Positions 54,563 through 63,061 of a stretch of 64,000 nt of DNA are shown here, one piece after another; positions within the stretch are counted from its first letter, which is position 1; each line of letters starts with the position of its first letter. A model generated the notes under the pieces. The model searched no databases and was not told where the DNA came from. It saw only the letters and a list, made by a program, of their open reading frames with translations. Source of the stretch: Lewinellaceae bacterium. Lineage in GTDB: Bacteria > Bacteroidota > Bacteroidia > Chitinophagales > Saprospiraceae. The position numbers and the translations under genes are program-made. The stretch covers positions 1 through 64,000 of the forward strand of contig JAHELJ010000008.1 in NCBI GenBank assembly GCA_024644235.1. The letters are read 5' to 3'.

Positions 54563-54916
54563 ATGAGCGCAATAAACGAAGTTTCTACGAGACCTGTGAT
54601 ACTGACAGATGGCGCTGTCAGGGAATTAAAAAGGATCATGGAGGAGCAGAAGGTGCCGTCAGACTACGGCCTTCGGATAGGTGTAAAGGGTGGTGGATGT
54701 TCGGGTTTCTCATATATCCTCGGCTTCGACGTGCAGAAGGATAACGATGAGGAATTTGAAATTAACGGCATGCGTGTACTGATGGCAAAATCTCACGGAA
54801 TCTACCTGGTTGGGATGGAGATTGATTACGTGGAGGGTCTGAATAATCGTGGATTTACATTCACCAATCCTAATGCCAGTGAAACGTGCGGTTGCGGAAC
54901 TAGTTTCTCGGCTTAA
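54563..54916 (+). CDS. IscA/HesB-family iron-sulfur assembly protein
   Basis: A 117-residue A-type carrier that inserts Fe-S clusters into client proteins. The three ligand cysteines are in GVKGGGCSGFSYILGF and NPNASETCGCGTSFSA. LTDGAVRELKRIMEEQ forms the first helix. The ATG at 54563 gives the normal family start; an upstream TTG-type start at 54518 is not needed. A near -7 box TAACTTTA lies at 54529-54536. It is divergent from the DUF7935 operon and ends in a 4-base overlap with the convergent DUF4956 gene. Confidence 0.95.
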   Translation: MSAINEVSTRPVILTDGAVRELKRIMEEQKVPSDYGLRIGVKGGGCSGFSYILGFDVQKDNDEEFEINGMRVLMAKSHGIYLVGMEIDYVEGLNNRGFTFTNPNASETCGCGTSFSA

Positions 54917-55584
54917 TTCTCAATATATATTTGTGACAGTGAGTGGCCATTTGCCTCAGCTGACGAAGAACCATTCTGACTTGCCTTTACATTTGTCCGA
55001 GATGAATGGCCAGGTTTGGTAAGTTCCACCATCAAATTGGCTTCGCCATCCTTTAGATTGACACACATTACCCGTATTGATTTTAGGGCGTGACCGGTCC
55101 TGGTTTCAAGAATTTCCTGCAGATAGTCCTGATTACCGGGACGCAGCAAATCAAGGTTGTCAATTCTAACCTTAATCCTTAATGATGACTCCTTACCCGT
55201 ACTTTGCCCAAAAGTGAAGACAATCAACACTACGTCAATCAATAGTACCTGGGCCACATCCAACACACTAGGCATGGAAGCATGGATAAATCCCAATCCG
55301 ATTAAAAGCAGCAGGTAGATGAGCTCTTCCATCTTGAGTACCTCACTTCGGAAACGTAACATGGCCAATACGGCAAAAAGTCCCACTCCCGCTCCGATAG
55401 AGATATCCATATGTATCAATACGGAGCAAAAGACATATATCAGGAGATTGAAGAGGATCAAGGTTGATCTTCTGATCTGCCCAAGATAACCCAGCCCCTG
55501 CAGCCGGTAGACAACCAAAAGCACAACCCCCAGGTTTAGAGCCAGGGCTGAGGCCATTGTAGTCAGGTTAAATAAAGGTCCCAT
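54913..55584 (-). CDS. DUF4956-family membrane protein
   Basis: A 223-residue protein with about four hydrophobic segments in the first 125 residues (ALALNLGVVLLVVYRL, LILFNLLIYVFCSVLI, IGAGVGLFAVLAML and LLIDVVLIVFTFG) and a cytoplasmic tail. The central segment AGVGLFAVLAMLRFRSEV is characteristic of DUF4956. Some family members are linked to polyphosphate or VTC-like metabolism, but there is no such neighbour here. The Ser/Gly-rich tail (KASQNGSSSAEANGHS) is unusual. Confidence 0.82.
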   Translation of the reverse strand: MGPLFNLTTMASALALNLGVVLLVVYRLQGLGYLGQIRRSTLILFNLLIYVFCSVLIHMDISIGAGVGLFAVLAMLRFRSEVLKMEELIYLLLLIGLGFIHASMPSVLDVAQVLLIDVVLIVFTFGQSTGKESSLRIKVRIDNLDLLRPGNQDYLQEILETRTGHALKSIRVMCVNLKDGEANLMVELTKPGHSSRTNVKASQNGSSSAEANGHSLSQIYIEN

Positions 55585-55807
55585 TGTGTATTCATTTTTA
55601 TGGTTATGAGGACTATCTATTCCATCCTTCAGCCGGGCATTTCTTCTTCGCGCAAGGTTTCTTCTGGTGCTACGGTGAGTGTCTGAATAGAACTTTTCTG
55701 TTCTTAATGATCAAAAGCTGCAAATGGTCACCCAATTTGAAAATCAGCTTGATTATTCAAGAGGTAAATTGATATCTTATCGGTCCCCAAAGTCCCTGTC
55801 TCGAGTC

Positions 55808-58804
55808 ATGATATTAAAGTGGATCATATTTATTGTGGGAATGACATCCCTCTCAAGTCGGGATTTGACCAAGGTACCCACGAGCTTTTACGATGATAGC
55901 TATCGCCTCAATGCCGAGATTCGTCAAGCTGACTCTCTTATGTACCAGGAGAAATTTGCAGATGCAGAGCAAATCTTACGATCAAAACTCAATTCGATTG
56001 GTGAATCACAGGTAGAGACCAAGCTTTATATTCTCAATCAATTGACCTATGTAAACCGACGACTCAGAAACTACAAACTTGCAGCGAATTTTCTCAACCA
56101 GGCTGTAGCCATTCAAAGCTTGCATAATGATCGATTCCACCTCGAACGAGTAAGGTCGCTTTATTATCAGGCTGATCTCCTTTTCTTTACTCCCAACACT
56201 GAAAACAGCGATACAGCGATCATGCTCCTGACAAAAGCAGCAGAAATCGCGGATTCAATCCTTCCGGAAATACATATTGACCGGATCTTTGGCCTCGTCC
56301 TTCAAGGACGAATTTGCTATGGGCTTGATAAATTCTCTGAATCCATTGAATACTATACTGCGGCGTTGCAATTACAGAGAGAAGTCTTTAGTTCGCCCCA
56401 CCCGGAAATCGCATATTCATACCGGCAATTGGGCATAAACTACCGGGGACTACATGATTTCAAGCGAGCTGAATCTTATTTGTTGGAATCGGTAAGGATT
56501 TTTGACCTCCTGGACGAAGCACCTGCTGCCAAGCTCTCTCTTGCCTATACCAGTCTTGCCAATGCCTATTATGAAGAAGATCTTTTCAAAAAAGCCATCC
56601 CCTATTATCAAAGGGCTATCAATCATGCCCTCGTCAATGGCCTGCCTGAATATTTAATTGCCACACCCATGGCTAACCTCGGTACTTCCTATTCAGAACT
56701 TGACAGCTTAGCTAAAGCAAGGCGTTATTTTGAGGAAGCCTTGCGAATCAATAACAGATCAGGAAATCTCACCAGAACTGCCAATGCCTATGAGCAGTTC
56801 GGTGAATTTTACCAGCGCATTGGAGACCTGGATTCTGCTGAATACTGCTTCCTTAGAGCGCTCAAATTTCAACCGAAAGGTGCCTTCGTGGAAGTGTCAG
56901 ATCTCTTTACGTCGCTCGCCAAGGTGGCACATATGAGGAAAGATGTGCAAGGAGGTCTTCGACATGTTGAAAGTGCAATGGCCAGTCTCAACGTCTTTGA
57001 CCAGGAGTCGTCAGAGTTTGCGTTGGGTCAGCTTAATGATGTGCCCGAAGCACTCCTGAGTGAAATATTTCATGTTACCCAGGTGAATGCAAATCTTCTC
57101 CACTTAGGCTATCGACAAAACCATGATAAGGAGATGCTTTATGAAGCGGTCGAAAACTACGAAGTCTCAGAGAACCTTTCCGACCAGATTCGTAATGGTG
57201 CTTACAGTGATGCCTCCAAGCTTCTACTTTCCCAATCCTTAAAAAGTGGTGCCGAGAATGCTATCAGGTGCTATGCAGACCTATATCAGCTGGAGCCGGA
57301 TTCAATGCAACTTTCCAGGGCATTCGATCTTATGGAGAAAAACCGCTATGCACGAATGGCCATGCAGTTGGATCGGATCCAACAATCGGAGTCCAGTGCC
57401 GTTCCCGACAGTCTGATCAGAATGCAGAAGCTGTATACCTCAGAAATCGAAAAACTTCGGCAACAACTGGTTGATGATCCGGACAATAAAGAATTGCAGA
57501 GTGTACTGTTTCAACAAGCGGAAGCCTACCAGCAATTCCGCAAGGAGATGGCAGAGGAGTATCCCTCATACTTTCAGATTGAATTTGATTCAATGATTGA
57601 TCTCCGGCAATTGCAACAAATGCTCACACCGGAGCAACAAATTCTCGAGTACTTCTGGGGTGATTCTATCATTGCAATACTTTCTATTACAAAGGAAAAT
57701 TGCCATTTCGACATACAGAAAAATACTGGAGACTTTCGACTTAAACTTGAGCAACTGTTTAACTGGATCCTTTCCGATACGGTCTTGGCAGCAAGTAATA
57801 GTCAGCAGCGGTACAGGCGATTTGCTGAGTTATCCCATGAAGTGTACCGGGTGCTCCTGGGCAATCTGAGAGATCCGCAAAAGTCTACCCTGCTTATTTC
57901 ACCGGATGGATTGCTAAGTCAGATGCCATTCGAAATGCTGATCACCAACAAAGATGGTCAGGATTTTCGTGCTGCTCCTTATCTACTGAGGGAAGTCAAC
58001 ATTCAATATGCGTTCAGTTCAAACTTGCATTTTAAACTGGATGATCACCAACGTGTGTCTAAGCCTTCTGTTTTGGCTTTTGCCTATTCTGATCAACGAA
58101 CTGATCATTCTTCAGAGGTTCGGAATCAGATGATGGAGATTCCCGAGTCGGGAATGGAAGTGAAACGGATCAGAAAGATTTTAGGTGGTACCAAGAGTGA
58201 TTACTTCACCGGGACCGACGCCACGGAATCCAATTTCAAGCAAAACCTCGATGATCAGGACATTATCCATCTGGCGTTGCATGGAATCGGTGATGTCGAG
58301 TCCGAATTAAATTCCCGCCTCATTTTCCGACCTGATGGTGATGAGGAAAATGACGGCTGGCTATACACACATGAACTATACTACCTCGATTTGTCTAAAG
58401 TGCGGATGGCGGTGCTCAGCGCCTGTGAGACCGGGATCGGCAAAGAATACCCCGGAGAAGGGATGTTCAGTATGGCCCACGGATTTGCCCGTAGTGGTTG
58501 CTCCGGAGTAGTGATGAGCCTGTGGCAAGCTGTGGATGCCAATACGGCTGAGGTGATGGATTTCTTCTACCAAAACATCAAAGCCGGCCGGGGCAGTGCC
58601 GAAGCGCTGCGCCAAGCCAAATTGCAATATCTCGATGAAACAGAGTACTCCATGAATACACCGCCATACTACTGGGCAGCATTTGTGCATATAGGAGATG
58701 CCGACCCAATAGTGAATACAAAAACTTACCCAGCCATCTTTTGGATGTTGGCGATACTTCTGATAGCTATTTTGATCTATGTCTTGACTAAAAGACTCAA
58801 TTAA
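55808..58804 (+). CDS. TPR-CHAT caspase-like protease, membrane anchored
   Basis: A 998-residue protein. The ATG at 55808 starts an export signal or anchor (MILKWIIFIVGMTSLSS). Residues about 25-430 hold many TPR repeats (for example LGINYRGLHDFKRAESYLLE and SLANAYYEEDLFKKAIPYYQ). A helical stretch follows, then the CHAT peptidase domain at about 640-960. The His is H825 in IIHLALHGIGD and the Cys is C873 in VLSACETGIGKEYPGEG, followed by SGVVMSLWQAVD; both catalytic residues are intact. The C-terminal ~24 residues (FWMLAILLIAILIYVLTKRL) form a membrane segment, so the protease domain is probably periplasmic. It is convergent with the sigma-controlled cluster at 58808-60933, with 3 bases between stops. 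Target proteins are unknown. Confidence 0.9.
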   Translation: MILKWIIFIVGMTSLSSRDLTKVPTSFYDDSYRLNAEIRQADSLMYQEKFADAEQILRSKLNSIGESQVETKLYILNQLTYVNRRLRNYKLAANFLNQAVAIQSLHNDRFHLERVRSLYYQADLLFFTPNTENSDTAIMLLTKAAEIADSILPEIHIDRIFGLVLQGRICYGLDKFSESIEYYTAALQLQREVFSSPHPEIAYSYRQLGINYRGLHDFKRAESYLLESVRIFDLLDEAPAAKLSLAYTSLANAYYEEDLFKKAIPYYQRAINHALVNGLPEYLIATPMANLGTSYSELDSLAKARRYFEEALRINNRSGNLTRTANAYEQFGEFYQRIGDLDSAEYCFLRALKFQPKGAFVEVSDLFTSLAKVAHMRKDVQGGLRHVESAMASLNVFDQESSEFALGQLNDVPEALLSEIFHVTQVNANLLHLGYRQNHDKEMLYEAVENYEVSENLSDQIRNGAYSDASKLLLSQSLKSGAENAIRCYADLYQLEPDSMQLSRAFDLMEKNRYARMAMQLDRIQQSESSAVPDSLIRMQKLYTSEIEKLRQQLVDDPDNKELQSVLFQQAEAYQQFRKEMAEEYPSYFQIEFDSMIDLRQLQQMLTPEQQILEYFWGDSIIAILSITKENCHFDIQKNTGDFRLKLEQLFNWILSDTVLAASNSQQRYRRFAELSHEVYRVLLGNLRDPQKSTLLISPDGLLSQMPFEMLITNKDGQDFRAAPYLLREVNIQYAFSSNLHFKLDDHQRVSKPSVLAFAYSDQRTDHSSEVRNQMMEIPESGMEVKRIRKILGGTKSDYFTGTDATESNFKQNLDDQDIIHLALHGIGDVESELNSRLIFRPDGDEENDGWLYTHELYYLDLSKVRMAVLSACETGIGKEYPGEGMFSMAHGFARSGCSGVVMSLWQAVDANTAEVMDFFYQNIKAGRGSAEALRQAKLQYLDETEYSMNTPPYYWAAFVHIGDADPIVNTKTYPAIFWMLAILLIAILIYVLTKRLN

Positions 58805-58807
58805 AAT

Positions 58808-59131
58808 CTATCTATCTAATCCTTCCAATTTAGATCTGGCGGAGCGCGAAGGATGACCAGGATCAGCAGGGTCTTTGTCTGTTTCACGGTTGATATTGAA
58901 GGCCACCCTGATTTCTCCCCCCAAGGGTTTGCAGCGTGCTGTTCTAACTTTGAAGGTTACAATGTCATTAATCTCGACCCTGGGATTCTGATTTCTGAAT
59001 GGTAAGAATACGGCGAATTCTGCTGGAACTAGATCAGTCTCATCGTCACTGTAATGAGTGACACAGATAGTTCCTATCCCTCTTCCGTGAAGTTGATCAC
59101 CTCCGTCGTCATGTACGGTTCCTCTTGGCAT
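58808..59131 (-). CDS. Small cold-shock/OB-like protein, paralogue A
   Basis: A 107-residue cytoplasmic protein (no signal) starting MPRGTVHDDGGDQLHGRGIG. The pattern GTVxxxxxxxxxGxGxI, a central FAVFLPFRN segment and EINDIVTFKVRTARCKPLGG recall the five-strand cold-shock domain (GTVKWFNxxKGxGFI ... G..V.FE), but the RNA-binding aromatics are not conserved. The C-terminal ~25 residues are charged and probably disordered. It shares 17 of its first 20 residues with paralogue B 70 bases upstream. It is third after the sigma and TPR genes. Confidence 0.6.
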   Translation of the reverse strand: MPRGTVHDDGGDQLHGRGIGTICVTHYSDDETDLVPAEFAVFLPFRNQNPRVEINDIVTFKVRTARCKPLGGEIRVAFNINRETDKDPADPGHPSRSARSKLEGLDR

Positions 59132-59201
59132 GATTTAGTTTTTTGTGGTTAGAAAATCAATTGCGTGTCCTGTGGCAGGACCACTCGAACCCTGTATGTC
59201 G

Positions 59202-59516
59202 TTAGGGTTCTAGTTTCTTACGGTCTTTTCGTGCTTTCTTCTTCTTACGTTGCTTTTCATTGCCTTTGGCATCACCACTGGCTACAGCATATCTAATCTG
59301 ACCCACTCCGCGGAGTGCTGCTGATCTGATCTCAAAATCAATGGTCTGACCAATCTTGTATTTCCTTGCAGTGGCGCCTTCGGAAGGGTTTGCAAAAGGC
59401 AGATACCATTCGATCTCTGGTACATAGTCATCATCTAATGAATCCACTTTTACAATTCCCACTCCTTTGCCATGGAGTTGATCACCTCCGTCGTCATGTA
59501 CGGTTCCGCTTGGCAT
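59202..59516 (-). CDS. Small cold-shock/OB-like protein, paralogue B
   Basis: A 104-residue protein beginning MPSGTVHDDGGDQLHGKGVG. The middle contains IEWYLPFANPSEGATARKYK and IGQTIDFEIRSAALRGVGQI, the latter matching the last strands of cold-shock-like domains (EGQ.V.FEI..G.RG). The last ~20 residues are nearly all Lys/Arg (NEKQRKKKKARKDRKK), suggesting nucleic-acid binding. It lies between the TPR partner and paralogue A on the same strand, 52 bases after the former. Confidence 0.6.
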   Translation of the reverse strand: MPSGTVHDDGGDQLHGKGVGIVKVDSLDDDYVPEIEWYLPFANPSEGATARKYKIGQTIDFEIRSAALRGVGQIRYAVASGDAKGNEKQRKKKKARKDRKKLEP

Positions 59517-59568
59517 ATTTCATGTTATTCAGGTTAGTAATTTGGTTTCCCAATTTAAGATAGGTCAC

Positions 59569-60351
59569 TTAATTTAGTTTTTCCAACGCATTGGCTGCTT
59601 TTACGGATTGATCTTGTGCCGTATGTAAGACTTCCTGAAGGGCAGCTTTGGCTTTCTCTTTTTGATCGAGCTTTAAGTAGGTCAATCCCATATACCATTT
59701 CGCCTCCATGGCATATTTACCTCCGGCTTCATCGACTTTCTGCAATCCTTGCAGAGCTGATTCCCATTTATTGAGCTCCATCTGTGTGAGCGCAAGGTAA
59801 AAGAGATCGGCATCCGTACCTGCTTCGGAGCTTGTCCAATCCCCTAGTAGCCTTTCCGCTTCCTCAAAATCCTCTTGATCGTAGGCCCGGTAAGCCTGCC
59901 ACCGCTGATCAAGCTGACTCTGTGATCCTCTTACATTCCTCACCTCAAGGTTGGGAAAGGTCTCATAGTATTCGGCAAAGATCTGATCCGGTGAGGCTGG
60001 CCTAACGTTGTTAAAGAGAAACAAACCAAGCCCGATCAGGAGCAAAGCACTGGCCGCTATCGCCACCATGCTCCAGTTCATTTGTTTGCTTCGGGTAAAT
60101 CGTCCGATCTCGAATCTCGTGGCCTCTCGTTCTTCCTCTCCTCCGGTATATCGCTGCAACTGTGCCAAGACCTCCTCTTTTGATCTCGCCGATGCTGCGT
60201 ACCGTATGCCATCAAGCAAAATCTGGGTTTCATCGACCGAAGCCCCCAGGTCGGGCTCTTCTTCACAACGTTGCTCAAAACGCAGTCGTTCTTCAGCCGA
60301 CATCCTATTGGTTAAGTAAGCCTCAACCTCTCTAAATCGATCCGCTTTCAT
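59569..60351 (-). CDS. TPR-containing membrane protein, probable anti-sigma factor
   Basis: A 260-residue protein. The cytoplasmic N-terminus (REVEAYLTNRMSAEERLRFE, QRCEEEPDLGASVDE) resembles that of the partner at 44591 and would bind the sigma factor. A membrane segment lies at about residues 95-115 (WSMVAIAASALLLIGLGLFL). The C-terminal half is TPR-like (DADLFYLALTQMELNKWESA, AKWYMGLTYLKLDQKEKAK). It starts 9 bases after the sigma stop. Regulated release of the sigma factor would follow a signal sensed by the periplasmic TPR region (inference). Confidence 0.75.
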   Translation of the reverse strand: MKADRFREVEAYLTNRMSAEERLRFEQRCEEEPDLGASVDETQILLDGIRYAASARSKEEVLAQLQRYTGGEEEREATRFEIGRFTRSKQMNWSMVAIAASALLLIGLGLFLFNNVRPASPDQIFAEYYETFPNLEVRNVRGSQSQLDQRWQAYRAYDQEDFEEAERLLGDWTSSEAGTDADLFYLALTQMELNKWESALQGLQKVDEAGGKYAMEAKWYMGLTYLKLDQKEKAKAALQEVLHTAQDQSVKAANALEKLN

Positions 60352-60360
60352 TTACTTGGA

Positions 60361-60933
60361 TTATAATTCGTTTTGTTTTTTTTGCCATTCATTTTTGAAG
60401 ATCTTCTGCAGTCGCAACATGCATTTATACTTCAAATTCTTGGTAGTATTCCTGTTCTTATATCGCAGCTGAGCACTAATTTCATCCATCGACATATTGT
60501 GGAAGTAGTAGAGTTCCAACAAACTCCGGCAGGGTTCTCCCAGTAGTTCCAGGCTACGCTCCACTAATTCCAGTTGTGCTTCGTACTCCCTTTTATCTAC
60601 TTCAGTGGCTTCCTCCTGTCCCATTGTTGGGTCCTGTATCCTTCTTTGGCGGTAAGTCGATCTGCGATGTTCGAGAAATTTCTTCTTTCCGATCCCGAAA
60701 ATGTATGACTTCAGGCTGCTGTTTAAGTTGGAAATTTGTCCGTTTCGAATCTTTTCAGAAAAAGTCAGGATAGTGTTTTGATAAATATCCTTTGCATCCT
60801 GCTCCACACAGCCAAAGTTCGATATCATCCATTGAAGGAACTCAGCCCGATAGCTTTGATATACTTCCGCCAAAGCCTCGGCATTTCCCAATTGTAACTC
60901 CTTTAGTTTCAAATTTTTTTCTTCGGATTCCAT
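60361..60933 (-). CDS. ECF-type RNA polymerase sigma factor
   Basis: A 190-residue sigma factor, first gene of the locus. Region 2 is seen in CVEQDAKDIYQNTILTFSEK and LKSYIFGIGKKKFLEHRR; region 4 in LGEPCRSLLELYYFHNMSMD and NTTKNLKYKCMLRLQKIF. The ATG at 60933 (MESEEKNLKLKELQLGNAEA) gives a family-normal length; the track start at 61107 adds 58 unrelated residues. It likely controls its own operon and possibly the CHAT gene (inference). Confidence 0.9.
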   Translation of the reverse strand: MESEEKNLKLKELQLGNAEALAEVYQSYRAEFLQWMISNFGCVEQDAKDIYQNTILTFSEKIRNGQISNLNSSLKSYIFGIGKKKFLEHRRSTYRQRRIQDPTMGQEEATEVDKREYEAQLELVERSLELLGEPCRSLLELYYFHNMSMDEISAQLRYKNRNTTKNLKYKCMLRLQKIFKNEWQKKQNEL

Positions 60934-61221
60934 ACTTAGTGTCGCAATATCCTGGAAAGTAACCCAAGCTGAGATGGAAAATAGATGACTGGGATCTCTG
61001 TTAGGGGCGTGCCTTTTCAAGTTAGAAATTTCCTGGCTGCAAATCCAGTGCAGTCTCGCTTGGATTTTTTGATCAACTATAGGTGACCTTTCCTTCTCTA
61101 GGCACACAAAGATTGACTGATCTTATGTTTTGACGTGAGTCCGCTAGCAAATTCACAGCATTACATGATCATGACAAACGTATTAAATGTTTTTATCAAT
61201 TCACCTGTAAATCAGCTAATC

Positions 61222-61698
61222 ATGAAACATTCAATATTTAAAGATCTGGGAACCAATTTCTTTCTTCCGGTTCTGATGACCATCATCCTAATAACCTTTG
61301 CTTGTGACAAAACAAAGCCAATTCTACCTGATCCAACTCCGCAAGTGATAATGGAGGGAGATTACCAGAAGACCCAGAATGACTGCGATCCAAATAAATC
61401 TTCCTACTTGCTCTCGATCACGAGGGACAGGCCGACAAAGGAAGATATCGTTGATCGTACGGTAGATGGCGTTATCGTGATCAAAAATCTCATGAATTCA
61501 CCAAAGTCGCGAATCATCGCCGAACGTGTAGGCAGTAGCTATAGGATTCCATCACAAAAGACGGTTCTGACTGGAAGGTCAGCCGAGATCTCCGGCATGC
61601 TACAAAAAAGTGGTAAAACCCTGATAATTAACTACCGGATCCTTCGAGATCAAGAGCCTGCCATGCATTGTCAAAGCGAGTTCCTGGATATCCGTTGA
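61222..61698 (+). CDS. Hypothetical lipoprotein
   Basis: A 158-residue predicted lipoprotein: MKHSIFKDLGTNFFLPVLMT, then IILITFAC. The mature part has two further Cys (NDCDPNK, MHCQSEF) that could form a disulfide and a beta-rich middle (DGVIVIKNLMNSPKSRIIAE). No family is recognised. The upstream start at 61135 is disfavoured because it precedes the signal by 29 residues. It is divergent from the sigma gene and convergent with the plug-domain gene, with 6 bases between stops. Confidence 0.65.
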   Translation: MKHSIFKDLGTNFFLPVLMTIILITFACDKTKPILPDPTPQVIMEGDYQKTQNDCDPNKSSYLLSITRDRPTKEDIVDRTVDGVIVIKNLMNSPKSRIIAERVGSSYRIPSQKTVLTGRSAEISGMLQKSGKTLIINYRILRDQEPAMHCQSEFLDIR

Positions 61699-61704
61699 TT
61701 CTCA

Positions 61705-62130
61705 TCAATTGCGCATTCGCACCCCAGCGGGGGTGCTTTTGCTGGTGATTTCAATGACTCCATTTTGACCGCGTGATCCGTAGATGGCTGCCATGGTTGG
61801 AGATAAGATTCGAACAGATTCTACCTGGCGGACATCTACGGTGATGTTGGCAGTTTTGTAATCCCTGCCCAGTACCACACCATCCAACACATAGAGTGGA
61901 GCATTTTTCCCTTGAAAGGATTTTGCTCCCCTGATGGTGATCTCAACCCGCTCGCCAATTCCCCGAATCTCCAATCCAGGTTTGGTTCGTAATAGATCTA
62001 CCAGTTCTAATTTGGCAGCATTCACATCCATCGGCATTGGACTGGATTTGACATCGCCATCAGTCGTATCTCGTGTCACTTGGCATGCCAGGAAGAGAGT
62101 GAGACAAAACAAAGAAAATCGGAATATCAT
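61705..62130 (-). CDS. Free-standing TonB plug-domain lipoprotein
   Basis: A 141-residue lipoprotein (MIFRFSLFCLTLFLAC) made only of the plug domain that normally begins TonB-dependent receptors: ELVDLLRTKPGLEIRG, VEITIRGAKSFQGKNAPLYV, LDGVVLGRDYKTANITVDVR, VESVRILSPTMAAIYGSRGQ and NGVIEITSK. No barrel follows; a stop comes directly after RVRMRN-like residues. Stand-alone plug proteins occur in Bacteroidota but their role is uncertain. The ATG at 62130 is chosen for the lipobox. Confidence 0.8.
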   Translation of the reverse strand: MIFRFSLFCLTLFLACQVTRDTTDGDVKSSPMPMDVNAAKLELVDLLRTKPGLEIRGIGERVEITIRGAKSFQGKNAPLYVLDGVVLGRDYKTANITVDVRQVESVRILSPTMAAIYGSRGQNGVIEITSKSTPAGVRMRN

Positions 62131-62324
62131 GGTTTTGCAATGAATTTGACTTAGGTCAATGTAGCAAATTAATATGTGATTGGGAATAGAGTTTTGCTTA
62201 AGGCTCTTGGTGGCCACATCTATTTAATTAGATAGATCGGCATATGTGTACCTTATGTGCTAAATTTCAGTCTTCATAAATCGGTCAATGTCATTATTTA
62301 AATATCATCGCGGAATCAGTCATC

Positions 62325-63020
62325 ATGCCTAAAAATCCATTAGCTATCTTTCTGCTAATCTTTGTCTTTTGTACTGCTGCGCTGGGCCAGAACAGTTATC
62401 GAGCTGAACGGCAGCAAATGGTGAATGTGCAGATCAAGCAGCGCGGTGTGGAGGACTTATCGACATTGGTGGCGATGAATACGGTGCCCAGGCACCAATT
62501 CGTGCCACAGGATCAGCAAGCTTATGCCTACGAGGATCGCCCTCTACCCATCGGCTATGGTCAAACCATCTCGCAGCCTTACATTGTTGGCTATATGACT
62601 GATGCACTTTCGCTGGATGCTCAGGACAAAGTTCTGGAAGTAGGGACTGGATCAGGTTACCAGGCCGCTGTTTTATCAGAAATAGTGGATTCTGTTTTTA
62701 CCATTGAGATTGTAGCCGAATTGGCAACGGCATCAGCGAGCCGGCTGCACGATCTTGGATATGCAAACGTATTCGTCAAACATGCCGATGGATACCATGG
62801 ATGGGAGGAACATGGTCCCTTTGATGCCATCATGGTGACGGCAGCATCTGAGTTCATACCGCCTCCACTCATCGAACAATTGAAAGATGGAGGTAAAATG
62901 ATCATCCCTGTTGGATCACCATATAGCGTGCAACATTTGGTATTGGTAACCAAGTCGGGCTCCGAAGTTCGGACGAAAAACTTGCTTCCTGTACGCTTTG
63001 TTCCTTTTACCCGAAATTGA
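62325..63020 (+). CDS. pcm: Protein-L-isoaspartate O-methyltransferase, exported
   Basis: A 231-residue enzyme that repairs age-damaged isoaspartyl residues by methylation. Conserved motifs are RHQFVPQDQQAYAYEDRPLP, IGYGQTISQPYIVGYMTDAL, the SAM site VLEVGTGSGYQAAVLSE and GPFDAIMVTAASEFIPPPL. Unlike the usual cytoplasmic enzyme it has a signal peptide (MPKNPLAIFLLIFVFCTAAL, GQ). SAM is not known to be available in the periplasm, so its setting is puzzling. The spermidine-synthase-like gene follows 41 bases later. Confidence 0.92.
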   Translation: MPKNPLAIFLLIFVFCTAALGQNSYRAERQQMVNVQIKQRGVEDLSTLVAMNTVPRHQFVPQDQQAYAYEDRPLPIGYGQTISQPYIVGYMTDALSLDAQDKVLEVGTGSGYQAAVLSEIVDSVFTIEIVAELATASASRLHDLGYANVFVKHADGYHGWEEHGPFDAIMVTAASEFIPPPLIEQLKDGGKMIIPVGSPYSVQHLVLVTKSGSEVRTKNLLPVRFVPFTRN

Positions 63021-63061
63021 TTGATCACAATTCCAAATAGAGCCTGATCAGCAGCTTGATA

